Source: Vreelandella zhanjiangensis DSM 21076 (GTDB lineage Bacteria > Pseudomonadota > Gammaproteobacteria > Pseudomonadales > Halomonadaceae). Taken from it: a stretch of 64,000 nt of DNA. The position numbers were made by a program, and so were the translations under genes. The notes under the pieces were generated by a model that searched no databases, was not told the DNA's origin, and saw only the letters and a list, made by a program, of their open reading frames with translations. Location: positions 204,530 through 268,529 of the forward strand of contig NZ_KB898652.1 in NCBI RefSeq assembly GCF_000377665.1, written 5' to 3'. Positions within the stretch are counted from its first letter, which is position 1. Each line of letters opens with the position of its first letter. Shown here piece by piece: positions 26,820-35,329 of the stretch.

Positions 26820-27176
26820 TTACGACAGCTTTTCTTTGATACGTGCTGACTTACCGCTACGCTCACGCAGGTAGTACAGCTTGGCTTGACGCACGTCACC
26901 ACGACGCTTGACTTCAAGAGAGTCAACCAGCGGGCTGTAGGTCTGGAAGGTACGCTCAACGCCAACACCGTGAGAAATTTTACGTACGGTGAAAGCGGAG
27001 TTCAGGCCACGGTTACGCTTAGCGATAACCACACCTTCAAACGCCTGCAGACGCTCGCGGGTGCCTTCCTTTACTTTTACCTGAACGACAATGGTGTCGC
27101 CCGGTGCAAAAGAAGGAAGCTCTTTGCCCATCTGCTCGTTTTCGATCGCCTGGATCACCTTGTTCTTGCTGCTCAT
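26820..27176 (-). CDS. rplS: 50S ribosomal protein L19
   Basis: L19 lies at the 30S-50S interface. The 118-residue protein shows the full family pattern ([72 protein letters not shown] in separate blocks). I choose the ATG at 27176, because the AGGAG site is only two bases from the ATG at 27182 but seven from this one. It is last in the operon, 192 bp after trmD, with a structured intercistronic region in between. Confidence 0.96.
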   Translation of the reverse strand: MSSKNKVIQAIENEQMGKELPSFAPGDTIVVQVKVKEGTRERLQAFEGVVIAKRNRGLNSAFTVRKISHGVGVERTFQTYSPLVDSLEVKRRGDVRQAKLYYLRERSGKSARIKEKLS

Positions 27177-27200
27177 CTTCATGCTCCTAAATAACGGAAT

Positions 27201-27264
27201 GGTTTGCCACGCAGTTGTGGAAGGGGCAAACCGTGATCCCGGCGCTCGAAACGAGCTTCGCGGG
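27201..27264 (-). promoter_or_regulatory. Structured intercistronic leader before rplS
   Basis: Two inverted repeats lie in the trmD-rplS gap. The first is an 8-bp stem GGTTTGCC/GGCAAACC (27201-27208 with 27225-27232). The second is a shorter stem around GCTCGAAACGAGC (27238-27264). Their place just ahead of the ribosome-binding site suggests translational or processing control of L19, which is not shown. Confidence 0.45.
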
Positions 27265-27367
27265 AGTCGTTATGGGTGACGCAGGTACGTAGGCTTGCAG
27301 TCAATAGATAAACGACGCGCCCTTGCCGTCCTGCACCGCCGCTCTGCACTATGTAGTTGAAAACAAC

Positions 27368-28183
27368 CTACCTGGCGGGCAGAGCGTGTTCCTCGATAAA
27401 CTCGTTCAGCAACTTCTGCTGCTCGGCATTAAGCTCGCGCCCCTTTAATAAATCGGGACGACGCTGCCATGTGCGGCCTAAAGACTGCTTTAAGCGCCAG
27501 CGCTTGATGGCTGCATGATTACCGCTTAGCAGCACATCCGGCACGGTCTTCCCGTCGATGATTTCTGGACGGGTATAGTGCGGGCAGTCTAACAGACCGT
27601 CATTAAACGAGTCTTCGACAGCGGAATCCTGATGCCCCAAAACACCGGGAATCAGCCTTGCCGCTGCGTCAATCAGCACCATGGCGGGCAGCTCACCGCC
27701 GCTCAACACATAGTCGCCAATCGACCATTCTTCATCAATGTCACTTTCTACCACACGCTCATCAATGCCTTCATAGCGCCCTGCCACCACCACGAGGGGG
27801 CCTGCAGCGGCTAACGCCTGAGCACCTTTTTGATCCAGCTTGCGCCCCTGGGGCGAAAGATAAATCACGGTAGGCTCCAGGCCAGTGGCTTGATGTGCCC
27901 GCTCGCGGGCATCGTGGATAGCGCCACGGAGTGTATCGACTTTCATCAACATACCCGGGCCACCGCCATAAGGACGGTCATCCACACTGCGATGGCGATC
28001 GGTGGCGTAATCCCGCGGGTTCCAGAACTCCAGGGCAATACGTTGCTTCTCAATCGCTCGACCTACTACGCCCTGCTGGGTGAGTGCATCGAACATTTCG
28101 GGAAACAACGACACCACACCGATCCACATTGCGGGCGTATCCAGGTTACTGCCAGAGCCCGGTGCTTGCGCATCACAGGTCAT
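27368..28183 (-). CDS. trmD: tRNA (guanine-37-N1)-methyltransferase
   Basis: TrmD methylates G37 of tRNAs and prevents frameshifting. The conserved protein begins [20 protein letters not shown]. The SPOUT knot is visible in [20 protein letters not shown] and [21 protein letters not shown]. The start is uncertain: a TTG at 28195 overlaps the rimM stop, ATG 28183 is used here, and ATG 28129 begins exactly at the family consensus. None has a strong ribosome-binding site, so coupling to rimM is likely. The acidic/polar extension before MWIG is non-conserved. Confidence 0.93.
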   Translation of the reverse strand: MTCDAQAPGSGSNLDTPAMWIGVVSLFPEMFDALTQQGVVGRAIEKQRIALEFWNPRDYATDRHRSVDDRPYGGGPGMLMKVDTLRGAIHDARERAHQATGLEPTVIYLSPQGRKLDQKGAQALAAAGPLVVVAGRYEGIDERVVESDIDEEWSIGDYVLSGGELPAMVLIDAAARLIPGVLGHQDSAVEDSFNDGLLDCPHYTRPEIIDGKTVPDVLLSGNHAAIKRWRLKQSLGRTWQRRPDLLKGRELNAEQQKLLNEFIEEHALPAR

Positions 28184-28191
28184 GTCACTGC

Positions 28192-28737
28192 TCAAAAGTC
28201 AGCATCCCAGTTAACGACCATACGGTCATCTTCCAGGCTGATTTCGACAATCACATCATCAGGCAGAAACGGTATCAACCGCTCGCGTTTGTCGATCGCG
28301 TCGTCATCGCCGCGAACCACCATGACATCGTTGGCGCCGGTTTCAAACAGATAGCTTATCCGTCCCAACCGCTCGCCGGCTTGAGTGAAAACAGCCAGGC
28401 CTTCAAGCTCATGCCAGTAATACTCATCGGCGGAAAGCTCAGGCAGTGCATCTTTAGGCAGTAAAATATCCGTCTGCGCCAGTGCTTCAGCGGCATTGCG
28501 GTCATCCACGCCCTTAAGCTGTACAACAAGACCTTTACCTTGCCGACGTCCCTGAACAATGGCCATTCGCGTCAGGGTTTCCCCTTTGCGCACCCACCAT
28601 TCGGGGTAATCCAAAATGCTGTCCATGGGGCTGGTGTATGAATACACCTTGAGCCAGCCTTGCACCCCGTGAGGGCTGGTCAGCTTGCCTAACACCACAT
28701 GCGTGTCGTCAGTATGGCTTGTTTCAAAACGCGTCAT
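28192..28737 (-). CDS. rimM: Ribosome maturation factor RimM
   Basis: RimM helps assemble the 30S head around S19. The 181-residue protein has the N-terminal beta barrel ([20 protein letters not shown]) and the PRC-barrel C-terminus ([22 protein letters not shown], then a final [16 protein letters not shown]). The ATG at 28737 follows a GAGG site eight bases upstream, and an upstream TTG is rejected. It lies between rpsP and trmD in the standard order. Confidence 0.95.
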   Translation of the reverse strand: MTRFETSHTDDTHVVLGKLTSPHGVQGWLKVYSYTSPMDSILDYPEWWVRKGETLTRMAIVQGRRQGKGLVVQLKGVDDRNAAEALAQTDILLPKDALPELSADEYYWHELEGLAVFTQAGERLGRISYLFETGANDVMVVRGDDDAIDKRERLIPFLPDDVIVEISLEDDRMVVNWDADF

Positions 28738-28782
28738 CGACGACCTCAACGTACAGCAGTCCAGATTCTACCGTGAACAGAC

Positions 28783-29031
28783 TTATGCCTGTTTACGCGC
28801 TTCTTTAACCAGCTCAGCAACACGACCAGACAGCTGGGCGCCTTGGCTCTGCCAGTGAGTAACACGCTCTAGATCAACGCGCAGACGCTCTTCCTGACCA
28901 CGGGCAACCGGGTTGAAAAAGCCAATACGCTCGATGAAACGGCCGTCACGGGCGTTACGCGAGTCGGTAACAGTCAGGTGGTAAAAGGGACGCTTCTTGG
29001 CGCCACCACGTGCCAAACGAATGGTAACCAT
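28783..29031 (-). CDS. rpsP: 30S ribosomal protein S16
   Basis: S16 is a primary-assembly 30S protein. The 82 residues include the signature start [20 protein letters not shown] and then [19 protein letters not shown]. It heads the operon rpsP-rimM-trmD-rplS. An AAGGA site lies 11-12 bases before the ATG. The 275-bp region between it and the convergent-side LacI gene must hold its promoter, but I could not pick a convincing -10/-35 pair. Confidence 0.97.
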   Translation of the reverse strand: MVTIRLARGGAKKRPFYHLTVTDSRNARDGRFIERIGFFNPVARGQEERLRVDLERVTHWQSQGAQLSGRVAELVKEARKQA

Positions 29032-29306
29032 ACGATAACTATCCTTCGGTTGAGGTTACGAGAGTGGAAAATAGCGCAAACCGCCACCAGAACACTCATC
29101 ATACTGTTTTCTTGATACGCCGCTCACTCAAAGATAAGTGCCTGCTTTGTATCATTTTAAGGCCTTCACGACCGGATATGACGGCAATGCTTGCGCATAT
29201 TTTGCCAACACCCACGCATGAAGAGGCCGCATTCTACGCAAATGCGCCCGGATTGGAAAGCCTGACAGCCAGAAAACTCACAATACGTCAACCACTGCAT
29301 TGGCGG

Positions 29307-30296
29307 CTAAGCGCTAACACGCTCAACAAGCGTGACGCCAACTCTTACGATCTGCGTGGCGCGCGTGGGCATCTGCACTCTTGCTTCAAGCAGGCGTAGT
29401 GCTTCAAGGGCCGTTTCCTGTACCGGATTACGCACCGTCGTTAAAGGGCAGCGCCCCCAGGCGGCACTCGGAACATCATCAAATCCGGTGACCGCTATCT
29501 CATCCGGCACCTGAATACCGCGCTGCGCGGCGGCTTCGATAACGCCCAGCGCCATGGCATCGTTGGCGCAGATAATCGCATCCAACGCCTGCCCGGCATC
29601 CAGCAGCGCCAGCCCCTCATTCAACCCACTGTGTAGCGAAAAATCTCCCCGGTGCACAGCAAGTAACGCCAGGCCGTGATGGCTCAGCGCCTGCTCGACG
29701 CCCCGCCGGCGCTCCTGATCAGAAAATGTGTCCTCAGTGCCGCCCAGCCAGGCAATCCGCCGGCGCCCCTGCTGAACCAGCCGATTCACCAGCAACTGCA
29801 TACCTTTTATATTGTCGCAGCACACGGCATCCACCCCACTGCTTTCCAGCACGCGCCCAATCAATACCAGCGGTGCGCCTGAGGCCCGGCAGCGGTCAGC
29901 GATCTCGCGGCTGACCGAGCCTGCCGCCACAATAGCGCCCTCTACCTGATAGGCCAGCGCATGGTCGATCATCTCGGTGACGTTACCGCCGCGCAGCGCT
30001 GGCAATAGTAGCGGCTGATAGCCACGGGAGCTGAGTTCAAACACCAAATGCTCAAGTAGCCAGGCCTCATAAGGACGCGATATCTCTCCGGCCACCACCG
30101 CAATCAAGCCGGTGCTACGCCCCGTCAATCCCCGGGCAATGAGATTGGGTCGATAACCCAGCGCTTGGGCCACAGCCAGAACGTGTTCGCGCTTTTTTGC
30201 CGACACCGACGCCCCAGGTGTAAACGCACGAGAGACCATGGCGCGCGAGACGCCTGCCGCCCGGGCAACATCATCGGCGGTTACACGTACCGACAT
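29307..30296 (-). CDS. LacI-family transcriptional regulator
   Basis: This 329-residue repressor has the LacI helix-turn-helix and hinge at the N-terminus (TADDVARAAGVSRAMVSRAF, then NLIARGLTGRSTGLIAVV). A periplasmic-binding-protein-like sensor domain follows (residues about 60-329), with the usual AIICANDAMALGVIEAA and VTGFDD segments. It is divergent from an ABC importer operon and 210 bp from its first gene, so it very likely controls that operon in response to the imported solute. A 20-bp near-palindrome in the gap (30444-30463) is a candidate operator. The ligand is unknown; LacI control suggests a sugar, polyol or organic-phosphate type compound. Confidence 0.88.
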   Translation of the reverse strand: MSVRVTADDVARAAGVSRAMVSRAFTPGASVSAKKREHVLAVAQALGYRPNLIARGLTGRSTGLIAVVAGEISRPYEAWLLEHLVFELSSRGYQPLLLPALRGGNVTEMIDHALAYQVEGAIVAAGSVSREIADRCRASGAPLVLIGRVLESSGVDAVCCDNIKGMQLLVNRLVQQGRRRIAWLGGTEDTFSDQERRRGVEQALSHHGLALLAVHRGDFSLHSGLNEGLALLDAGQALDAIICANDAMALGVIEAAAQRGIQVPDEIAVTGFDDVPSAAWGRCPLTTVRNPVQETALEALRLLEARVQMPTRATQIVRVGVTLVERVSA

Positions 30297-30443
30297 GCGT
30301 CAGCGCCCCTGGTGTTTTTCAACATGATGACCGCTCAATCAGCAAGATAACCCCGCCATCCTAGCACCCCCCAGCCGCCTTTGAAGCGTTTTAAAAAGTA
30401 CATCAAAGCGTCATGAACACCTCTTAAGATCATCGTATTGAAA

Positions 30444-30463
30444 TTTTGCACGCGCTTTCAAAA
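30444..30463. promoter_or_regulatory. Candidate LacI-family operator
   Basis: TTTTGCACGCGCTTTCAAAA is palindromic at 16 of 20 positions with a central GCGC, the shape of LacI-family sites. It lies 43 bp before the ATPase start codon in the divergent gap. Confidence 0.5.
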
Positions 30464-30506
30464 AGTACGCCCGCATGCAGTTTTCTCTCTTTTACGGAGC
30501 CCGAGA

Positions 30507-31547
30507 ATGAGTACCGAGGCGTTAACCCTCAATGACGTGACGATTGATCTCAGGCAGAAACGCATCCTGGAAAACATCCACCTTGATGTCGCGCCCGGGA
30601 GCTTTACCTGCCTGCTGGGCCCTTCCGGCTGCGGAAAAACGACGCTGCTGCGCGCCATTGCCGGTTTTACGCCCCTGAGCCGTGGCGATATTCGTTTGGG
30701 CAGGCGATCCATCACCCATCTGCCGCCTGAAAAGCGCCAGACCGCGATGGTGTTTCAGTCCTACGCGCTATGGCCGCATATGAGCGTGGGTGAAAACCTT
30801 GGCTACCCGCTGAAACTGCGCGGCGTCCCTCGTGAGGAGCGCGTCCGAAAAGTAGCCGCCATGCTGGAGCGCATGGAGCTTGGCGGTTTTGAAAGCCGTA
30901 CGGTCACTCAACTCTCCGGCGGGCAGCGCCAGCGTATTGCTCTGGGGCGTGCGCTAATTATCGACCCACCTTTATTACTGCTTGATGAGCCACTTTCCAA
31001 CCTGGACGCCGCGATTCGGCGCAGCCTGCGCAGCGAACTGCGTCGTCTGCAGAAGTCACTAGGCATCACCACCATCATGGTGACTCACGACCAGGAAGAA
31101 GCGCTCCAAATGGCCGACCAGATCGTCCTGATGCGCGGGGGCCATATCGTTCAGGTAGCGCCGCCCCAAACGCTTTACCACCAGCCGGCTGACTTGGCCG
31201 CCGCTCGCTTTTTGGGTGTGGATAACACCGTTACTCGGCAAACGTCAGACCCCGCGATGGCCTCTGCTGCCACCACATTTGGCTTTCGTACGCGCGACGC
31301 CTTGATCAACGCCCCCCAGCATCCTGCAATGCTGACGCGCAAAGGGCGGGTCACTGAGTGCGTTTATACCGGCGATGGCTATCAGGTATCGCTTTCCACC
31401 GAGCGGGCTGAGCTTTGTGCCACGTCGGCCACTCCTATTGCTCCGGGTACCTTTGCCGTTGTTCAGGTACCGCAATCGGCCCTGATCCCCTTTGGGCCGG
31501 ATGATCGGCATCTGCCGCCACTTGATCGACAAGAGGATATTGCATGA
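30507..31547 (+). CDS. ABC importer ATPase (PotA/FbpC-like)
   Basis: This 346-residue ATPase energises the import system encoded by the next three genes. It has Walker A GPSGCGKTT near residue 39, the signature LSGGQRQRIALGRAL, Walker B LLLLDEPLSNLDA, and the H-loop VTHDQEEALQMAD. A C-terminal TOBE-like domain (residues about 240-346) is typical of iron, spermidine and phosphonate importers. The ATG at 30507 has a CGGAG site; a longer in-frame start 23 codons upstream is unlikely. It overlaps the binding-protein gene by ATGA. Confidence 0.92.
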   Translation: MSTEALTLNDVTIDLRQKRILENIHLDVAPGSFTCLLGPSGCGKTTLLRAIAGFTPLSRGDIRLGRRSITHLPPEKRQTAMVFQSYALWPHMSVGENLGYPLKLRGVPREERVRKVAAMLERMELGGFESRTVTQLSGGQRQRIALGRALIIDPPLLLLDEPLSNLDAAIRRSLRSELRRLQKSLGITTIMVTHDQEEALQMADQIVLMRGGHIVQVAPPQTLYHQPADLAAARFLGVDNTVTRQTSDPAMASAATTFGFRTRDALINAPQHPAMLTRKGRVTECVYTGDGYQVSLSTERAELCATSATPIAPGTFAVVQVPQSALIPFGPDDRHLPPLDRQEDIA

Positions 31548-32677
31548 AACCCTTCGCCCTTACGCTTAGCCTGATTGCCAGCGCCATGTCGGCACCTACC
31601 ATGGCCGCCACAACGCTTAACGTGTTTACGGCAGGCGATGACAACATGGTCGAGTACATCAATGAGTTTCTCGCCCCACGCTTTGAAGCCATGCATCCGG
31701 ATGTCAGCGTCCGTGCCATGGGCACCGGCCCCGGTGATGCGGGTAGTCAGGCTATTTACGAAACCCTAAGCGCTCAGCGTGATAAAGAGACGTGGGGAGT
31801 GGACGTTGCCGTTATCCACCAGCGCATGGCCGGGCAGATGGTAGAAGAAGGCCTGCTAAGCACCTATACCGATACGCTTGAAACCGGCGATTTGGTCAGC
31901 GCGGCTAGCGCGCGCAGTGCGCTGGGCGTCGATGTCGAAGGCTACGTGATGCCGATGTTTCAGAGCCAGATTGCCATCGCCTACAACCCGGCACTTTTAG
32001 AACAGCCACCGGAAAGCTACGCAGCGCTTGCCGACTGGGTTGAGGAGAACCCCGGCCAGTTTGGCTATAACGGCATTACCGGCGGTATGGCAGGCGTAGG
32101 CTTTGTCTTCGGCTGGATGTACGCCTTTACCGACATGGCCGACACGCTGCAAAACGGCCCTTGGGAAGAGGACGCCCCTGAGCGGTGGCCAACGGCGCTT
32201 GACCAACTGCGCACCTTTAACCAGCACGTCACTCTGACACCCGGCAATGCAGGCACCATGGATGCCATGAACCGCGGCGAAATCGCCATGGGGCCGGTGT
32301 GGATGGACATGTACTACACCTGGATGGCCGATGGTCGCCTCAACCCCGACTTCCGCCTGCTGCTGCTCGACCCCGGCATGCCCGGCCAGCCGATGTACTA
32401 CGCGATCCCTGAGCGCGCAGAGCATGCTGAACTGGCGGCTGAGTTCATTGCCCTGGCAACGAGCCCTGAGGTACAGGCTGAAGGTATTGTCGGCACGTTT
32501 AACTGGTTCCCCGGCATTGACGCTGAACACGTTCGCAGTGAACTAAGTGATGAACAGTGGGCGCAGCTCTATGCCGACGTATCGCCAGAGACGCTTGCCG
32601 AGCGCGGCCGCTCCATGCCGCAAGCCGACTACTTCCGCGCCATTCTCGAAGCTTATGAAAGCCACGTCAGCCGCTAA
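31544..32677 (+). CDS. ABC transporter periplasmic substrate-binding protein
   Basis: The 377-residue protein has a signal peptide (MKPFALTLSLIASAMSAPTM, cleaved after MAA/ATT near residue 22). The mature part is a family 1 extracellular binding protein with typical segments: TLNVFTAGDDNMVEYINEF, GVDVAVIHQRMAGQMVEEGLL and NRGEIAMGPVWMDMYYTWMA. The fold class covers Fe(III), polyamine, thiamine and 2-aminoethylphosphonate binders. The aspartate- and tryptophan-rich pocket lacks the twin tyrosines of Fe(III) binders, so iron is less likely. A GGGGGC/GCCCCC hairpin just downstream (32727-32744) probably protects this message at higher levels than the permeases. Confidence 0.88.
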   Translation: MKPFALTLSLIASAMSAPTMAATTLNVFTAGDDNMVEYINEFLAPRFEAMHPDVSVRAMGTGPGDAGSQAIYETLSAQRDKETWGVDVAVIHQRMAGQMVEEGLLSTYTDTLETGDLVSAASARSALGVDVEGYVMPMFQSQIAIAYNPALLEQPPESYAALADWVEENPGQFGYNGITGGMAGVGFVFGWMYAFTDMADTLQNGPWEEDAPERWPTALDQLRTFNQHVTLTPGNAGTMDAMNRGEIAMGPVWMDMYYTWMADGRLNPDFRLLLLDPGMPGQPMYYAIPERAEHAELAAEFIALATSPEVQAEGIVGTFNWFPGIDAEHVRSELSDEQWAQLYADVSPETLAERGRSMPQADYFRAILEAYESHVSR

Positions 32678-32726
32678 ACGCTGGATGATCAGGCGCTCGA
32701 TGATGACGCTTTTATGATCACTACCT

Positions 32727-32744
32727 GGGGGCCTTCACGCCCCC
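32727..32744 (+). terminator. Intercistronic hairpin after the binding-protein gene
   Basis: GGGGGC-CTTCAC-GCCCCC lies between the binding-protein and first permease genes, with no T-run. It is the usual position for an RNA-stabilising or partial-attenuation hairpin that lets the binding protein exceed the permeases. Confidence 0.65.
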
Positions 32745-32763
32745 TTCACTGTGGAAAGCGTTT

Positions 32764-33645
32764 ATGACGACTTCGCCCTCCCCCACCTATTCCATGGCGA
32801 TGCCTGGCAAGCGGTTCCCGCGAATAAGTCTGGGTATCTTGCTGGTTCTGCCTGCGCTAACCGCGATTACACTGCTCTATGCGCTACCCTTGTTACGCTC
32901 GCTGGTGACGGCTTTTCGTGACAACGATGGCGGCTGGACCACCGACCACCTCGTTCGCGCGTTTTCGCTGTATGGCCGCGACGTGTTGTTCTCTATCGGC
33001 GTCGTATCGGCAGCACTTGTGCTTATTGCCGTTATCTCCATTGCGATTGCAGGTTATCTGGTACTGGGCACCACGCCCTGGGCCGTTCGCTTTTTGCGCT
33101 GGCTCTACCGCTGGCCGCTGTTTATTCCGTTTGTAGTGAGCGGTCAGATTGCCCGCTCGTTTTTATCGACCAACGGCATGATGAACGGCGTCCTGATCGA
33201 AACAGGCCTGATGATGTCCGAGAGTGCGCAGAGCTTTCTGGATTGGCGAGGATTAGTGCTGACCTTTGCCTGGAAACAGATTCCGTTTGTGACGCTTCTG
33301 CTGGCCGGTGCCATGGCCGCGATTGACCGCAGCCATATCGAGGCTGCCCGCAATATGGGCGCCAGCCGCCTGCGCTGCCTTTTCGGTATTATCCTGCCTC
33401 AGGCAGCGCCCACACTCTGGGTCGGGCTGATTCTTTCGCTGGTGGCCATGCTTTCGGTCCTCTCGGTACCGATGATGCTGATTGCCGGCAACCCCACCAT
33501 GATGACGTCAATGATGGCCCATCGAATCACTTACTACGGTGACTACGGCGTCGCCAATGCACTGGGGCTGTTCTCTTACGCCCTGACGGCGGTAACTGCT
33601 TGGATCTATTTGCGTTTGACACTGCGCCGTGAGGTGGCCTCATGA
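32764..33645 (+). CDS. ABC transporter permease
   Basis: This 293-residue inner-membrane protein has about six helices and the BPD_transp_1 coupling loop EAARNMGASRLRCLFGIILPQAAP (residues about 193-216), which docks on the ATPase. A GGAAAG site precedes the ATG. It is the first of two permeases, and the second starts inside its stop codon (ATGA). By family knowledge, the pair with an FbpC/PotA-type ATPase makes one heterodimeric channel. No binding-protein domain is fused. Confidence 0.9.
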   Translation: MTTSPSPTYSMAMPGKRFPRISLGILLVLPALTAITLLYALPLLRSLVTAFRDNDGGWTTDHLVRAFSLYGRDVLFSIGVVSAALVLIAVISIAIAGYLVLGTTPWAVRFLRWLYRWPLFIPFVVSGQIARSFLSTNGMMNGVLIETGLMMSESAQSFLDWRGLVLTFAWKQIPFVTLLLAGAMAAIDRSHIEAARNMGASRLRCLFGIILPQAAPTLWVGLILSLVAMLSVLSVPMMLIAGNPTMMTSMMAHRITYYGDYGVANALGLFSYALTAVTAWIYLRLTLRREVAS

Positions 33646-34454
33646 ATATCACCCGCGTACTTTCGCCGATAGGGCTTGGCCTTTTACTGGGCGTGGTCGC
33701 CTTTATTGTTTTCGGGCCGCTGTTGAATCTTGCTCTTTGGGCCTTTGCCGAGCAGTGGTTCTACCCAAATCGACTGCCAACCGGCTGGGGCTTTTCCTTT
33801 TGGGAGCGCGTGTTTCGCCCGCGTGCAGGGGCCTGGACATCGCTTTTTAATACCGTACTGGTTGCCTTTTCCGCCGTCATACTTTCAATGGCGCTGGCCA
33901 TTCCTGCAGGTTACGCCCTAGCGCGTCAGGCATTACCCGCGCGCAACGTAATTATGCTGCTGTTTTTACTGCCTCAGGCATTTCCCAATCTGCCGATTTT
34001 CGTCAATATCGCCGCCATTTTTTATCAGTGGGGGCTTAACGGCACGTTAATCGGCGTGGTGCTGGTGCACTCACTGCCGGGCCTGGTGTATGCCGTGTGG
34101 ATCGCAACCGCCGCGTTTTCTACCGTGGACCGTTCGCTGGAAGAAGCCGCCCGTAATCTGGGCGCCTCTCCGCTGCGTACGTTTATCGGCATCACCATGC
34201 CCCAGGCCCTGCCTGGCCTGCTTGCCGCGTCCATCTTCGTGTTTCTCGACAGTATTGATGAGTTCACCGGCACGTTTTTTGTCGGCGCGCCGGAAATCAC
34301 CACGCTGCCGCTTTTGATGTTTAACGCCTCCATGGGCGGCAACTATCAGGTGGCGGCCATTACTGCGCTGATTCTGCTGATCCCGTCGGTCGGCTTCATG
34401 CTGGTCATCGAGCGTTTTCTAAAAGCCGATGTCCTGTCACGCGTGGGCCGTTAA
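33642..34454 (+). CDS. ABC transporter permease
   Basis: This 270-residue inner-membrane partner permease has about six helices with the EAA loop EEAARNLGASPLRTFIGITMPQALPG (residues about 167-191). It overlaps the first permease by ATGA, so the two subunits are made in coupled amounts. The gap to the downstream phosphodiesterase is 30 bp on the same strand, suggesting that the enzyme belongs to the transport operon. Confidence 0.9.
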   Translation: MNITRVLSPIGLGLLLGVVAFIVFGPLLNLALWAFAEQWFYPNRLPTGWGFSFWERVFRPRAGAWTSLFNTVLVAFSAVILSMALAIPAGYALARQALPARNVIMLLFLLPQAFPNLPIFVNIAAIFYQWGLNGTLIGVVLVHSLPGLVYAVWIATAAFSTVDRSLEEAARNLGASPLRTFIGITMPQALPGLLAASIFVFLDSIDEFTGTFFVGAPEITTLPLLMFNASMGGNYQVAAITALILLIPSVGFMLVIERFLKADVLSRVGR

Positions 34455-34484
34455 CGGCCCGCGTCACGTTATCGAGTTCTTTAC

Positions 34485-35252
34485 ATGCTGATTGCCCATT
34501 TATCTGACCTTCATGTGTTTACTACGCAGTCTGAAACCGGCGAGTCCCGTGCGGATATCGCCCACGCGGTTGAGCGTATCGTGAGCGACCTGGTATCGCT
34601 TAGCCCACTGCCCGATCTTGTTGTGATCAGTGGTGACCTGGCCGACGGCGGGACCGAAGACGACTACCAGCTGATTCGCCGCTTACTGGCGCCACTGGCA
34701 ATGCCCATTCTGGCTGTGCCGGGCAACCACGACCGGCGTGAAGCCATGCATGCAGTACTGGGTGACCGACTTTCGGGCTTGCAGCCAGGGAAATTTCTGC
34801 ACTCCCGTGTGGAGGCAGACGGTGTCACGTTACTGGGCCTGGATTCAATTATTGTTGGCAAACCCCAGGGCGCGCTATGCAGCGAACGCTTGGATTGGCT
34901 GGAAAATCAGCTTGGCTACACCCAGCCTCTAACGTTTCTGGTGATGCATCACCCACCCTTTATGACGGGCAATCCTCACTGGGATGACTACAGCCTGATT
35001 GAGGGCCGAGAGCGCTTTGAAGCTATTATCAGCGCGTCTCCCAAACGCATTCTATGCGGACATATTCATCAGCCTTTCCACACTCTGTGGGGGCAACACT
35101 ACAGCGCCATTGCGGGCAGCCCTGCGTTTCAATACAACCTGGTGCCAGGCAGTCAGGCGAAGCCGACACTCGGCAATGTGCCTTACAGCTATCCGCTACA
35201 TGACTGCCAACCAGATGGCAGCGTTCTGGTTCACCTGCGCCATATAACTTAA
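34485..35252 (+). CDS. Class III metallophosphodiesterase (CpdA/GpdQ-like)
   Basis: The 255-residue enzyme has the complete binuclear metal set: AHLSDLHV (D8, H10), VISGDLADGG, PGNHDRR, VMHHPP and CGHIHQP. This is the class III cyclic-nucleotide phosphodiesterase family, whose relatives hydrolyse cAMP (CpdA) or glycerophosphodiesters (GpdQ). It has no signal peptide and is thus cytoplasmic, the side on which the imported solute arrives. Being last gene of a LacI-regulated importer operon, a role on an imported phosphodiester is more likely than general cAMP turnover. That is an inference from context. Confidence 0.85.
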   Translation: MLIAHLSDLHVFTTQSETGESRADIAHAVERIVSDLVSLSPLPDLVVISGDLADGGTEDDYQLIRRLLAPLAMPILAVPGNHDRREAMHAVLGDRLSGLQPGKFLHSRVEADGVTLLGLDSIIVGKPQGALCSERLDWLENQLGYTQPLTFLVMHHPPFMTGNPHWDDYSLIEGRERFEAIISASPKRILCGHIHQPFHTLWGQHYSAIAGSPAFQYNLVPGSQAKPTLGNVPYSYPLHDCQPDGSVLVHLRHIT

Positions 35253-35280
35253 AAGCCAGCACCGAAGGGTGCTGGCTTTC
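35251..35280. terminator. Bidirectional terminator, phosphodiesterase / ffh
   Basis: AAAAGCCAGCACC-GAAG-GGTGCTGGCTTTC is a 9-bp GC stem flanked by A and T runs, between converging genes. Confidence 0.88.
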
Positions 35281-35329
35281 AAAGCGTGCGGGCCTTTGAT
35301 TGGCCCGCCATCAGGGTTTAAGCGTGCGC

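Noticed and set aside
34485..35252. Housekeeping CpdA (cAMP phosphodiesterase)
   Set aside because: Motifs allow it, but the gene sits in an importer operon rather than with parE/nudF neighbours; kept as family-level only.
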